This document shows positions 1 through 12,100 of a DNA stretch of 64,000 nucleotides, in pieces. The stretch comes from Orbilia blumenaviensis (Eukaryota > Ascomycota > Orbiliomycetes > Orbiliales > Orbiliaceae). Made by a program: the position numbers and the translations under genes. The DNA lies in contig JAVHNS010000012.1 in NCBI GenBank assembly GCA_036872755.1, positions 744,001-808,000 on the forward strand, in the 5' to 3' direction. The first letter of the stretch is position 1; each line of letters opens with the position of its first letter. The notes under the pieces were generated by a model. The model did no database searches and was not told where the DNA came from. It saw nothing but the letters and a program-made list of their open reading frames with translations.

Positions 1-114
1 GATTTCGACAGGGTTGTAGTTATGGAAGACGGAAGGGTTGTTGAGGTCGGGGAACCTGGGGCGCTGTTGAAGGATGTGGATTCGAAATTCAAGCGGCTGG
101 TGGATGCAATGTAG
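1..114 (+). CDS. ABC transporter, C-terminal end (partial)
   Basis: The frame is open from the first base to TAG at 112-114. The 37 residues read DFDRVVVMEDGRVVEVGEPG and end in KRLVDAM. This is the strand after the H-loop of an ABC nucleotide-binding domain, where 'D-R-(hydrophobic)3-(M/L)-x-x-G-x-(V/I)-x-E-x-G-x-P' is typical of full-length multidrug/conjugate exporters (ABCC type) and of ABCB proteins. The Walker and signature motifs lie outside the window, so subfamily and substrate cannot be told. It would be the last piece of a plasma- or vacuolar-membrane ATP-driven exporter. The stop follows soon after the motif, as expected when the second NBD is C-terminal. Confidence 0.8.
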   Translation, partial: DFDRVVVMEDGRVVEVGEPGALLKDVDSKFKRLVDAM

Positions 115-1395
115 GTCATGTCACGCATATGGTCTCGGTCGAACCACCCCGATGTAACTATAAAATTAGGGCTTCGATTTGATTCGGATCGTGTCTACAA
201 CAAACTGTTTACCTACCTACTTACCTGGCGCTTACTCAATTAGGTCTGTCTTCGTGGGGTAAGCTATTGCCAATTTGTAATGAGCAGGGCCCTGGCCACC
301 GGGCATTCCCACCGAAGCCAAAAAACCGGGTATCCATGTCTACTATACATCCATTCCTGCATACTGCAGGGAGAAAACCTGCAAGATCGATACATAAGTA
401 CTGACTTACCCAGGTACTTTAGTAGGTGCCTGGGTAAGTACCTGGGTAGATACATAGATATAATATTATCGTAACTTTAACTACCGTAGGGTGGAATGAC
501 AGGCTTGGTTGAAGACTTCCGCGGTTCAGGTCTACTTTGTGGCCAAGGTAAAGAAGATATATAATTTCTCAAGGCAGCTTAAGACCCTTCAATTAAGCCA
601 CGTCCCAGGTCTACCAAAAACGCGTATGGTAAAGCTTACATTTGTGGAAACGCACTTATGGCTAACTGGACTTACCTAGGGCCCTACCTACCTAGCTTAC
701 CTAGTTAGTGGTTGAGTGGAGCTCGGACCAGATAGGTGCGAATTCCAAGGTCTATATAAACTGCTTGAGTAGTTAGTACTGCGGCCAAAGGGAAGCAAAT
801 ATCTGAAACGAACCTGCATGCCATTATCGTCTCGAAGCCAGTACAAAGGCCGAAAAAAAAAGAAAGAAAAATAACGGAAAACGAAAAAAAGAATGGGAAA
901 GAAAGCTTCCATCATGCAGGTTATTGTAAAGGATTTTGTCCGATCTCTGTTTTGCAATCGGTAGGGCGATCGAATCGCCAGGTACCATGGGATAATGTGG
1001 CTTTTCGGACTTTGTCATCCCGATTTCCTATTATAACATGGGTCTGTTAATATACGGGTGCCGGGATGGCTTGCATTGACTACGGTGTTGCATTTTAGGC
1101 GCGCCGGAACTCGAGGTCATACGGTGCCGAGAATGACCTCAAGAAACTCTAAGTGGGCCCAGCAGAAGATTTAAAGCTTGGAGATTCAGATTGGATGGAT
1201 ATGGCTATTATTTGCTATACGCAAAATGTCGTGGGGTGGTGATAACTCTCAAGCTTAACATCAATTTCATTTGTATAAATTGCGACGATTTCCCACCGAA
1301 GAATTCCGTTATCCGCTACACGGAGGTTGTGCTAGTATCCACCGAACAAAAAATAGAGAAATATATAAGATAGTAGCTACTGGGATTAAGATAAC
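115..1395. other. Intergenic region with palindromic CCTAGG/CCCAGG repeats
   Basis: I see no supportable gene. Around 404-450 and 671-709 there are clustered short inverted repeats of the type ACCCAGGTAC/GTACCTGGGTA and CTTACCTAGGGCC/CCTACCTAGCTTACC. A purine-rich run (GAAAAAAAAAGAAAG) lies near 850-905. The last 200 bases are probably the promoter and leader of the esterase at 1396. Confidence 0.6.
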
Positions 1396-3071
1396 ATGCG
1401 TGTCTCGACCTTCTTGTCCTTCGCCGCTGCTGTGGGCGGTGCGCTCTCCCAGCTCTCCAGTACCCTTCAACTGGTCACTGAAGACTTTGGCGAAAATCCA
1501 ACAAACACTCCGTTCTATATCTACGTCCCAACATCTGTTACAAGCAATCCCGCTGTTATAGTTGGCGCACATTGGTGTACCGGTGAGTCCTATTGATATA
1601 AAACATAGTCGCCAGATCCAAAGCCGGGATTTTACCTTTTAAAGAGACTAAAGTATCTCGTATCGATTGATAGGAAGCGGACCCGATTTCTTTTCTGGCA
1701 CTCAATACGCCCGATACGCTGATACGTACGGGTACATTGTCATCTACCCGTCTGCGAATCGCTCCTCGAAATGCTGGGATGTAAGTTACATACTCGACGG
1801 GTCCTGATCTGCTTTCTCAATTGCAGTACTCACAGAGTATTTCATATTTTAGGTCGCGAGCAATGCAACTCTCACACATAACGGCGGCAGTGACTCCCTC
1901 GCCATCGTTAACATGGTAAAATGGACACTCAGGAAGTACAATGGAGACGCGAACCGAGTTTTTATCACCGGCATGTCCAGCGGCGGTATGATGACCCAAG
2001 TCATGATGGGAGCATACCCTGACATCTTCAAGGCTGGAAGCGCCTGGGCTGGCGTACCATACGGTAAGAATCTTACTCTAAAATTCAGCCCAATAAATCC
2101 AAAAAAAAACTCTTGATTGAAAAGAAAGCGATAACCTAACAAGGGGGTTTTTGGCAAAAAAGGCTGCTTCGCCGGCCCAACCGAATGGAACAACGACTGC
2201 TCCACCGGAGTTCTTCACAAGACCGGCCAACAATGGGGGGATGACGTTCGTCGGGCATACCCAGGCTTCACCGGGACCCGTCCCAAGTTACAAATTTGGC
2301 ATGGAACCCTTGATGCCGCGCTTAGTTATAACAACGTGGCGGAATCCAACAAAATGTGGTCCAACGTCTTTGGAATATCGTTTACCAGAAACGAAACTAA
2401 CACCCCGATTCCAAACTATACCAAAATGGTGTATGGTGATGGGACTAAATATGTTGCGTATTCCGCGGCAGGGGTTGAGCATAATATTGCTATTAGAGAT
2501 TTGGATGTACTAGAGTGGTTTGGGATTTATAATCCTTCGAGGTGAGCTAGCTTAAATACTTCTGCTTTTTGAAACATAACCAGCTAGGTGGTTATAACTG
2601 GCGGGGTGGCCTGAGTTATAATTAATATTGATTGGACTCGCGATAGTACCTCCACTACAACAACCGCCATCAGGACTACAACTACGTCATCAAGGACTAC
2701 ATCCCAAACCACCACAGTCACGACAACTAGATCAACTACAACCACAACTCGTTCCACCACACAGGCGACGACGACCACCACCACTGCTTCAACCGGCACG
2801 GTCGGACAGTGGGGTCAATGTGGTGGTATTGGCTATACAGTGAGTATCCTATCCCCGAAATACATATCCTGAAGAAACAAAGATACTAATATGTATGGGA
2901 CCTTAATAGGGAGCTACGACCTGTTCCGGTGGATGGAAATGTACCAAGTTGAATGATTATTACTGGCAGGTAAGATCGAGTCTCCCTCAAAAACGAATGC
3001 CCAATGGGTGAAGAAGGGAACAAATTTGGGATGCTGATGTGTAATTTCGCGATAATTAGTGTCTGGCATAA
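1396..3071 (+). CDS. Secreted CE1 carbohydrate esterase (feruloyl/acetylxylan esterase-like) with C-terminal CBM1
   Basis: Seven exons fit: 1396-1582, 1674-1780, 1853-2063, 2163-2541, 2647-2839, 2910-2969 and 3060-3071, giving 382 aa. The start MRVSTFLSFAAAVGGALSQ is a signal peptide. The catalytic domain has the nucleophile elbow TGMSSGG (Ser in GMSSG), with a probable Asp in WHGTLDA and His in AGVEHN. Then comes a Thr/Ser/Arg-rich linker (exon 5) and a family 1 carbohydrate-binding module, GQWGQCGGIGYT...YYWQCLA, with four cysteines. CE1/PHB-depolymerase-like esterases of this layout release ferulate or acetate from plant xylan, and the CBM1 binds cellulose. The linker and CBM occupy their own exons, and the last exon is only three codons plus stop. 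Exact substrate is not determinable; an ester hydrolase acting outside the cell is well supported. Confidence 0.88.
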
Positions 3072-3725
3072 AGAGTTTACCTAGTTAGCCTGGGGCTTAG
3101 CCATCTGCGCCTATCCCAGTACCAGTCGTACATCGTGATGTGGCTATCGAATATGTAAATACACGATATGTGTGACGTAAATACCTAGATACCTACCTAC
3201 CTAAGTACCTACCCACGGGAAGATATTCAAGGCGCAGATGAACATGCGAAATGGCTCAAGCAGGAATGAGATCTACCGTAGGTAGGTAGGATCTGAATAA
3301 AAATCAAGTATTGAATGCATTGCCAAGAATCACCACACTTAACCAGCTGCATTGATGTGACGGCAACACTACTAGAAAAATATATATATCAGCATTCCAT
3401 GGCTATGCAACTGTCCTAATTGATATTCACCAATCAGGTTGGGTTATCAGTCGTCATGAGGCTGGCTTGCCCTCTTTGCATACAAGCGCGCTGGCCACCT
3501 GTACTGGATATAAAGGCATGGGAAATTCATCCAGCATCTCGAAATTTCCTGGTCTGCAATATACTACGAGACTAGTCTGCAATATAGTCGGGTAGATAGA
3601 AAGACTATTTCTCTAGTTTCCCAATAGACTCACCATCCCACAAGAATCGATTAACACGCGAACCAAATATAAAAAGAAGCCTGAAGGCTCACCTACCACG
3701 TCTTGGCGCCAAACGTTTAGGATAC
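3072..3725. other. Intergenic region, CTAGGTA-type repeats
   Basis: A cluster of CTAGATACCTACCTACCTAAG motifs lies at 3183-3215, with a GGTAGGTAGG echo near 3278. A possible TATA-like element (AAATATAAAAAGAAG) at about 3665-3679 lies some 55 bases before the ATG of the next gene. Nothing else coding was recognised. Confidence 0.55.
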
Positions 3726-6700
3726 ATGCGTAATTCAATGGAGCCCGAAGCCGGGGACTATAAAATAGGATGGATCTGTGCGCTGCCGCTGGAACTAACA
3801 TCCGCCGTCGCTGTTTTGGACAAACGCCATGAGCCACCCAACTATGCACGAAATAGCCGTGACGATAATACATACATATTCGGTCAGATCGGTTGTCACA
3901 ATATCGTTATTACTTGTCTTCCGTCCGGGTCATATGGAGTGACATCTGCATCTAATGCGGTTACTAAAATGCGACTGGCCTTTCCGGCTATGGAAATTGG
4001 CTTGATGGTTGGGATAGGTGGTGGAGCCCCGATGTTGCCAAAAAACGACATCAGACTTGGTGATATCGTTGTGAGCGAGCCAGCATTCGGTCTTGGAGGA
4101 GTATTACAATACGACTTTGGAAAGACAGTGCAGGAGGGCAAGTTCGTTCAGACTGGGGTGCTCAACAAACCGCCAGGTGTCTTTCTCAAAACCATTGCGA
4201 AAATGAAATCTGATTACTTACGTGGTCAAGAATACAAGTTCAAAGATATAATCCAGGAACTACTAGAAAAAGAAAGTCTCCTCATAACTTTCAGACGCCC
4301 AGCAATCGAAACCGATAGGCTTTTCCGAGCCGATTATGATCATTCAGAAGAAAATGTATCTTGCGATGATTGCGATACGTCTCTACTAGTTAAACGGCAG
4401 CCTCGAGTCCATGATGGATCATACGTTCATTATGGAGTAATCGCATCCGGGAACCAGGTTATGAAGCACGGAATCACGAGAGATCAACTGGCCGAAGAGA
4501 AGGGAGTTCTCTGCTTCGAGATGGAGGCAGCAGGTCTGATGGACGAACTGCCCTCGCTGGTAATCCGGGGTATTTGTGACTACTGCGATAGTCATAAGAA
4601 TAAGGGATGGCAAAGCTATGCTGCCTTAGCCGCCGCCGCCTTCGCAAAAGAAGTCTTGCTTCAGTTGCCCTCCCAAGGTAAATACATTCCCAGAAAGTCA
4701 GGTGGGGTCTATGCCTCTCTCAACCGGCTCCTTTCACACCAGTTGGCAAGCAAGAATATAAATCCGCCATTTAAATTATAAAATATCAAATATACCCCGA
4801 ATATGGATAACCATTTTGAGAAAAAAATTACACACGCTAATAATCATTGACGGGGTTTTACTAGGCACTGGACAAAAGACTTCGAATTGGTTCAAGGATA
4901 TCAATACACTTAACCTACCAAGGGCAAAGGGAGCATGCTTTGGCGACTATGAAAACCAGGACGAGCCAGAGTGTTTAGCAAAGACAAGAGTTGACACCCT
5001 AACGCAAATCGAGAAATGGGCCAATGATCCAGATAGTAAAAAAGTATTCTGGATGTGCGGAATGGCTGGGACTGGAAAATCTACCATCTCTCGAACAGTT
5101 GCTCGGTCTTTACAGGCAAATCACCAACTTGGGGCAAGCTTTTTCTTTAAGAAGGGCGAGGCTGATCGCACCACTGGCGCCTTGTTTTTCACTACCCTCG
5201 CTATGCAACTGGCCAGGTCCCTTCGTGGCACAATGGCTTCCAGTATCAAGAATGCGCTGAAATACGATCCCGATATTCCAAGGGGCGGATTACAGGAGCA
5301 GTTCGAGAGGTTGATTCTGAAACCGCTCCTGACTTTTAAGGCCGATGAAGCGGGGGGTGTTGATAACGCTGAAGATCCGCAATCTACAATGCACGGTAGA
5401 ATCAGCGTGAAACCTACTAGAAGGATTATAGTTGTGGACGCCCTCGACGAATGCGAAAAGAAGGAAGATATTCGGATTATCATTAAGCAACTTGCAAAGC
5501 TAAAGAACCTCACCAGCGTCGACATACGAGTTTTTTTGACAAGCAGGCCTGATCTCCCTATCATGCCTACCTTCCGCAGGCTGGCCGATGGCACATACGA
5601 GGGCTTAACTCTTCATGAAGTTGTCACGGTGAAGGACGACATTTCCTTGGTTCTGGAGGCTAGGTTTTCAAAGATAGCCGCGGACCGATCCCTACCAGCT
5701 GATTGGCCTGGATCGGCAGTCATTCAAAAATTGACTGACATGGCCACGCCATTATTTATATATGCTGCTACTATATGTCGTTTTGTGGAGGATGAAAACG
5801 GGGACCCGAACGAGCGCGTTAAAAATATTGTCAACGTCGATCAATGGGAGACATCAATGGTTAACAACATCTACTTATCGATTCTTGGTCACCTTGCTGC
5901 CAGCCGGCACGAGACTGATAAAGAAGTATTTGTCCAAGAGTTCAAGGAAATTTTAGGCACAATCATCGGCCTCAAGAACCCCCTTCCGATTGGACCTTTG
6001 GCTCGCCTTCTTGGAAAATCAGAATCGGTAGTATATTCAAGTCTGGTACCCCTTCAATCTGTTGTCGATATCCCTAGCGACCCAGATATTCCGATCAAAC
6101 CTTTTCACAAATCGTTTTACGATTTTCTGATTAACGAGAATCTCCGAGGTAAATGCGAGCTTTGGATCGGTGAACAACAATCTCATCAACAAATATTGGA
6201 TCGATGCCTTGAAGTTATGTCCGGCTCCAATGGTCTAAAAGTTAACATCTGTAGCCTCGACTCCGTCGGGACACGAGTCACAGATATCGACCCCGCAATC
6301 ATTCAAAGAAATATATCACCAGAACTTCAATATGCCTGCCGCTACTGGGTACATCATTTAAAGAATTGTAGCGACCAAAAAGATGACGACATGAAGATCG
6401 AGATATTTATACGGCATGATATCCTCCATTTGATAGAGGTACTTAGCATTTTGGGACAACTTGGTCCTTTCTCTGATTATGATCTCAATGAACTACTTGG
6501 TAAGGTAAAGAGCATTGTAAGTTACTGCTGTCCCCCGGACCTATACCTCAGGTTTACATTTTTCTTTGTATATTCAAAGAACACTGATTAAAAAACTAAA
6601 ATATTGAGTAGATCTCCTGGCCCTGGAGAAGAAGCATACGCAAGAAACTTTTGAAGGTGAGGCTTCTGTTGGATAACAAATACAATGCTATTTCGATTCT

Positions 6701-7277
6701 ACCGCTACAGACCTATCTCGCAACACCCGACTTAATTTCTGAACAGTATTCACTGGATGTGGACAGTCGGCCGAGTGCTGAAGACGTAAGAAACCGTGTT
6801 ATGGAGCTTTTTGAAGGGAGTATATTTAAGAGCAACGAACGTATGGATTACACAACATATACGACTTGCGCCGACGGTAGAATCCTAACATTTGCGTCCG
6901 ATACAAGAGGCTCGGAATTTGCGGTTATAAGAAGTTGGGGTTCAGTTGACCAGTGGACAACCCAAACGCCTCATGAGAATAAACGTTGGGGGGATCCAAG
7001 GATCAAAGAATTACAATTCATTCAGGGTGGTAGGCTTATAATGGCTAGATATGAAGTCGAGAGCGGAATTATCGATCAGGCCAAAATCAGGGTTTGGCAT
7101 GTAGCCACAGGTATGAAAATACTCAGTTGGGTCTCTGAAAAGCGTATATCGCGAGAAGTACTTTCGGAGGGCCCGGATAGAAATACCGGCTTCACACAGG
7201 CGGCCGCTATGAGCAGCATGATGGCGGCACAAAATCAAGTTCTGCTCTTTCAGATGCAGAGAGGATGGATGGTATAA
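3726..7277 (+). CDS. PNP-NACHT STAND (NLR-like) NTPase
   Basis: Exons 3726-4677, 4865-6516 and 6612-7277 join in frame (1089 aa); the introns use GTAAAT...TAG and GTAAGT...TAG. Residues about 10-310 are a purine/uridine phosphorylase-like fold (IGWICALPLE, VGIGGGAP, GVLCFEMEAAGLMD, IRGICDYCDSHKNK). This sensor/effector domain is common at the N-terminus of fungal NLR-like proteins. About 335-370 matches the usual linker (AKGACFGDYEN, ECLAKTRVD). The NACHT NTPase follows: Walker A GMAGTGKST near 383-391, Walker B IIVVDALDE near 505-513, then FLTSRPD. The C-terminus (ISILPLQTY onward) begins a WD-like propeller (KIRVWHVATG) but stops early. Such proteins are thought to oligomerise on NTP binding in heterokaryon incompatibility or non-self response. 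The first intron is supported only by splice signals and family continuity. Confidence 0.82.
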
Positions 7278-7478
7278 CCTCTACATTAGATGGGCTACCG
7301 ACTACAGTTACCACTAGTATAAATGGGCCCCTATACTCTACAAATCGCTTCACATTAGCATCGAGGAGCAAAAGCGCCCGCGTGGGTCCTCGATAGGCTT
7401 TGCAATAGGCGGTACTTTCGGGCACTGGGACATCTCCATGCATCCTGCGAATGGCCATAAGCCTACTTGGCGATGATC
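7180..7478 (+). pseudogene. Possible frameshifted 3' extension of the PNP-NACHT gene
   Basis: Beyond the upstream half of the last exon, the +2 frame from about 7180 to 7402 reads as ordinary protein (ALSDAERMDGITSTLDG..., ending KSARVGPR then TAG). From about 7382 a third frame stays open for about 30 codons (GSSIGFAIGG, GHWDISMHP) before TGA. The annotated frame instead ends in Met/Gln-rich sequence. Two successive small frame changes in a continuous coding-looking stretch would be explained by frameshift mutations truncating the propeller. An unrecognised intron or chance openness are alternatives. Confidence 0.3.
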
Positions 7479-8122
7479 AAGAATTCTAGAATAGTCGAAA
7501 ACAGAAACGTATATTTAAATTGATATTTAAATATACTATATTACGAAATGAAAACAATCTCGCTGATAATATGTATATACCTCGACTCATATATATATAT
7601 ATATATCCGATTTCTCTCATTCATACGATCATACGTAAGATCCATACACACAAACCATGCAGAGGTATATAGCCGTAAAGAGCTACCTATTCCTCGAGTA
7701 TCTCCAATTCCAGCAAGATGTCTCTCTAAGTATTGTCCCACCAAATGCTTGAATCCCTTAAAATACCTCTATTAAGGTAGAGTTAAGGAAATCTAGAGGC
7801 TAGCTCTGGCCGTCAATATCACGTGTGGTATTTTTTGTGTTGACGGGGCTGCTCAAGCTCAAGCTCAAGCTCAAGCTCATTGCTCACACACACGCGTTTG
7901 CGCTTCTGTCCCAATCCTTATCCCCACCACTCCTTCACCATCACGACAATTCCGCTACATTGCAAAGGGCTGTTGTCAGAAACTACCTCCTAGTAATCAC
8001 TTATCATCGGAGTACGTTCTAAACAGGTTTTGGCTACCACGATTTTTTTTGAACGTCTGACCTTTAGCGACCGCGAGGCAATACTATACCTGCCCAAATC
8101 CAACCCCCCCACCACCACCACC
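7278..8122. other. Intergenic region / CSN4 leader
   Basis: After the remnant above, the DNA is AT-rich, with a (TA)n run near 7590-7605. A perfect hexanucleotide array (GCTCAA)n with a partial last copy lies at 7851-7879. A run of CCACCA ends directly at the ATG of the COP9 subunit gene. No further gene is seen. Confidence 0.5.
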
Positions 8123-9465
8123 ATGGCGTCCCCTCAGGTCAAAACGACACTGAACGAGATCATAACATCGTCGGCCTCACAATCAGACAAAATCCCTCCA
8201 CTACAAACACTACTCTCCGAAATCCTATCCTCCTCGACCCCAGAACAGCTCACTCCCAATCTCAAAGCCTTCATCGATACCGTCCTAAATGACCCAATCA
8301 CTCTTATCACCTCCCGTCCGGTGATGACTGAGCTCGTCGGCTCCTTATCAAAACTCCCAAACGAAAGCGAATCGAAAAAGGATACATTAAACTATCTCAT
8401 CGAAGCCCTCAGGCCCCGCGTAGTCTCGTATGAGGAGTCAGACACCCTATGTCGTGAACAGCTTGCGGATATCTACGAGTCCGAAAACGAGAATACGGCA
8501 GCAGCAAATACCCTCATGGGGATCCAGCTGGAATCATCACAGAGGCTTATTCCGGATGAATACCGGTTGAAAACATACATCCGTATCATGCGAAACCTTC
8601 TGGAAGACAATGAGTCTGTTACAGCGGAGCGTTACCTCAACCGTGCGGTCTCGCTTATCCACAAGTCTACGGATGAAATCCAGAATCTTCACTTCTTAAT
8701 GTGTCAGGCTAGGATTTATGATAACAAGCGGGATTTCCTGAATGCGTGCCAAAAGTACTTACAGCTCAGTTTCTCACAGGTGGTCGAGGAGAACGAGAGA
8801 CTGGGGTGCTTGAACGCCGCTATCATCTGCGCGGTTTTAGCGCCAGCCGGCCCGGCGAGAAGCCGTGCGCTCGGTACGCTATATAAAGATGATAGAGCAC
8901 CTCAGGTGGAACACTATGCGATTCTGGAGAAGATGTACTTTGACAGATTGCTTAGTTCCGAAGATGTAGACGCGTTCGAGAAAAGCCTTGCTCCGCATCA
9001 AACCGCGCAGAATGCGGATGGAACGACGGTCTTGACGAGAGCTATCGTTCAGCATAACCTGCTCGCGGCATCGAGACTGTATAACAATATCGGCGTTGAG
9101 GAGTTGGGTGTTCTGTTGCAGCTGCCGGCCGAGCAGGCTGAGAGGTATGCGGCTAGGATGATTGAACAGAAGCGGTTGGCCGGACAGATCGATCAGATCG
9201 ATAAGGTCATCTATTTTGATGGGCCTGCTGGGACGGGTGGGCATGCTGATGGGGTTATCATTGGCAGGCAGACCAGGAAGTGGGATGCAAATATCTTGGC
9301 GTTGGCAGAGGAGGTCGAGAGGGTCACAAGTTTGTTGCAGACGGAGCATCCGGTGAGTTCTACTGCTTTATATACCCCCTACAAATACAATACCTTTGTA
9401 GGAGTTGATAGTTAATGCTAACGCTGTGGATGTAGGAATGGGTGGCTGCCAATATGGTACATTAG
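8123..9465 (+). CDS. csnD: COP9 signalosome subunit 4
   Basis: Two exons, 8123-9352 and 9436-9465, give 419 aa. The ATG at 8123 sits in CCACCATGG context; the frame is open upstream but has no earlier ATG. The protein starts MASPQVKTTLNEIITS and continues as helical repeats (DEYRLKTYIRIMRNLLEDNE, YLNRAVSLIHKS, CQARIYDNKRDFLNACQKYLQ). A PCI winged-helix region follows (GVEELGVLLQLP, AARMIEQKRLAGQIDQIDKV). This is the characteristic CSN4 pattern, and length agrees with the family (about 400 aa). The last exon adds only EWVAANMVH. CSN4 is a scaffold subunit of the COP9 signalosome, which removes Nedd8 from cullins and so controls SCF ubiquitin ligases. In Aspergillus the subunit is called CsnD. 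Confidence 0.9.
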
Positions 9466-10490
9466 AAGAAAGTTAGCTACCAGCTCAGCAAGGGGATTGG
9501 TTCCATATATTTGGTTTAGTCTGGGACGGAAAGGGGGGTAGGGCATGGCAGGCGTTCTTTTATAAATTTAGCTTTTACAATTTTGGTTTTCTTTTGACAG
9601 CATTTAATACAAGTATTCAAAAAGAAATCCCCATTCTAACAGACCCTGTCTGAATTTTAATGTGAACAAGTTGAACCTTTGGAGTTTTTTGTTAGGCTCG
9701 CGACTTGGGCGTTGGCACTATGCAGCCTCCCTCTTCGCACTAATATTACACCGCCACTCTTGCATCTAGGCTCAGACATCGCAACGGGACTGCGCTCTAG
9801 TTACGACCTAGATTCGATTCGATTCGAGGCTGGCTTAGGCTAGGTAGTAAGTACCTAGGTAGCTAGCTAGCTCTACGGAACCCTCATGGCCACAATGCGG
9901 TGCACAGTGCAGTGTAAAAGAATATAAGAGAACAAATGTGTTGCCCCACCCCCAAACGCCACAATTGCAGTTGCAAGGGGGCCGGCGATAACCCGAAGAC
10001 CCGTTACTGATGTGCCTCCCCCGCAGCGCCCAAAAGCAGAATGAGAATAAGAAGCATATGCTTCATCCGCTGAAATCTAAAAAACCACGCCAACGTCATC
10101 CCACCCCATCCCCCACTTCTATTCTCTATCTATCTATCTAAACAGCCTCGAACCCCCCAACTTTTTTGTTTGATACTTGTTATGATATAATATCCCTTTC
10201 GATCTCGATATTGGGATTTTACCTTAGTGATTGAGTGGGTAAGGTACGTGTATGACGCATCCGAGACGCTAGTATACTATGCCTATCGAAATCGAAGACC
10301 CTGACTGTTACCGAGTATATAGCTCCTCCCAACCGCCAACTTTAAATACCTACCTCCGATCACCACTACCATCACCACAACGTCCAAGTTGATACAGAAG
10401 AAAGGGAGGAAGGAAGGAAAAGACAGGAAGGGAGGAAGAAGAAGAAAAAAAGAAATAATCAAAATAATAATAAAATAAAATAAAATAAAA
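9466..10490. other. Intergenic region with CTAGGTAG repeats and a purine-rich leader
   Basis: A palindromic cluster TAGGTAGTAAGTACCTAGGTAGCTAGCTAGCTC lies at 9841-9873. Short TCTA repeats are near 10124-10140. From about 10390 to 10490 the sequence is strongly purine-rich and ends in repeated AAATA units immediately before the ATG at 10491, as expected of a transcribed leader. No gene is seen. Confidence 0.5.
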
Positions 10491-12100
10491 ATGTCGACAA
10501 CAGACCCCTTCATCCTCGCCTGGAACTCCATCAAGTACCACACCTCAAACGCGATGGACCAGGCGGATAAACACTTCGAAACCATGGCCACCACAATCCG
10601 CGAAAAGGCGAACGATACATCCTGGATACCGCAGTTTCCGTATCGAAAGACCCCGCCGCCTCCACCGCCGCCACCTGCTGCTTCTGCCGTTGGTATCAGG
10701 AATCATGGCGGGAAAGGTGTGGGGTTGGTGTGGAGGTGGGTTAGGGAGCATAAATGGCTTGTCGCGGGACTGTTGGTTGTGGTGGTCGGTGGGGGGGCTT
10801 ATGTGGTTAAGAGGAGGAGGCAGAAGGGAAGGAGGAGGAAGGCGTTGAAGGCGGCGAATGGTGCAAGGAAGGAGGTTGTCGGTATGGTCCACTCCTATAT
10901 TGCCCTTTTTTCTCACAGACAGAAGAGGTATATTTTATATTATCTGGAAAACTGGGTTACTAATTGAGTTCGATATGGGGGGGGATTGAATAGTCATTCA
11001 TGGACAACCGCACGATCCGATTGTGAAATCTACGGCTCACGACTTGGAGAGACGAGGGTTTATTGTATATATCGCTGTTTCGTCACATGAGGACGAGCAA
11101 ATTGTGCTGGCAGAGGGGAAGGCGGATATCAAGCCGCTTCAGATCGATATTCTTGATGTGTGTAGTCACTCTTCCCTCCCCTCCTTTCCCGTCCTAGTCA
11201 ATTTGGAAGATTCGGGTTTAAAAAACACCTGCTTGGTACTACGGGGTTGGAAATCTTTTACTAACATATAAAAAAAACTTATGATAACAGACCCTCTCAG
11301 CCCGCGCATCCATCTCCCGGTTCTCATCTTACCTAAAATCGCCTGTCGTCCCATTCCAGGGCGCTCCAGCGCACCATCTCAAATTCACAGCCTTGATCTT
11401 AATCCCAGACTCAAACTTCCCGTCCGGCCCGATCGAGACGATACCGCTGGACCACTGGTCCGACACATTCAACTTAAAACTCGTGCAGACCTTGGCGATA
11501 ACACAACTATTCCTTCCCATCGTAACAGAGTCAAAGTCTAGGTTGTTATTCGTAACCCCCGGGATCGGGTATAGTCTTCGACTACCGTTCCATGCCCCTG
11601 AGGTAGCTGCTATCGGGGCGTTGGAAGGTGTGGTCAGCTGCCTTAGGCGCGAGGTGAGCGCGGCGGGTGTGCAGGTCGGGTGGATTAAAGTTGGGACGTT
11701 GGATCTGGGTGCTATTGAGAAGAAAGGGAGCAGGGAGAATGCGACGAGGGCGGATGTTCTGAGCTGGAGCCCCGCGGTTAGGAGTATTTACGCCAGAGGG
11801 TATGTGAATTCCAAAGCTGTGGGGGATGGAGTCAGGGGTAGCAGTTTGAAGGAGGTGAATGCGGCTGTTGTGGCAGGGATTTTGGATAGGAAGGTTAAGA
11901 AGGTCACGAGGGTCGGGAGCGGGAGTGTTGCGTATGATGTTATTGGGAAATGGGTTCCTGAGGGGATTGTGGGGTGGATGTTGGGCTTGAGGGGGGGTAG
12001 GAGAGTGACGGAGAATGCGAGGGGCAGCCCGCCGGGGAGTCGAGGGAGCAGTGCGCATTCGTTGGAGAGCAGCGTGGAGTGGGAGCGGGTGGACAAATAA
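10491..12100 (+). CDS. DUF1776 family protein, membrane-anchored SDR-like
   Basis: Exons 10491-10881, 10994-11157 and 11291-12100 give 454 aa. A poly-Pro stretch at about 54-61 is followed by one transmembrane segment at about 86-105 (WLVAGLLVVVVGGGAYVV) and a basic stretch (KRRRQKGRRRK). The soluble part then reads VVVIHGQPHDPIVKSTAHDLERRGF-(I/V), RLLFVTPGIGYS and GALEGVVSCLRREVSAAGV. This is a short-chain-dehydrogenase-like Rossmann layout in the arrangement of the fungal DUF1776 family. The glycine-rich nucleotide motif is replaced by IHGQPHDP, so catalysis is doubtful. Function is unknown; members are fungus-wide. The third exon is long and ends in a disordered Ser/Gly/Arg tail. Splice phases (1 and 0) fit. 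Confidence 0.83.

Noticed and set aside
8030..8122. An N-terminal extension of CSN4 upstream of 8123
   Set aside because: The frame is open but has no ATG; the ATG at 8123 has good context and gives the family's usual length.
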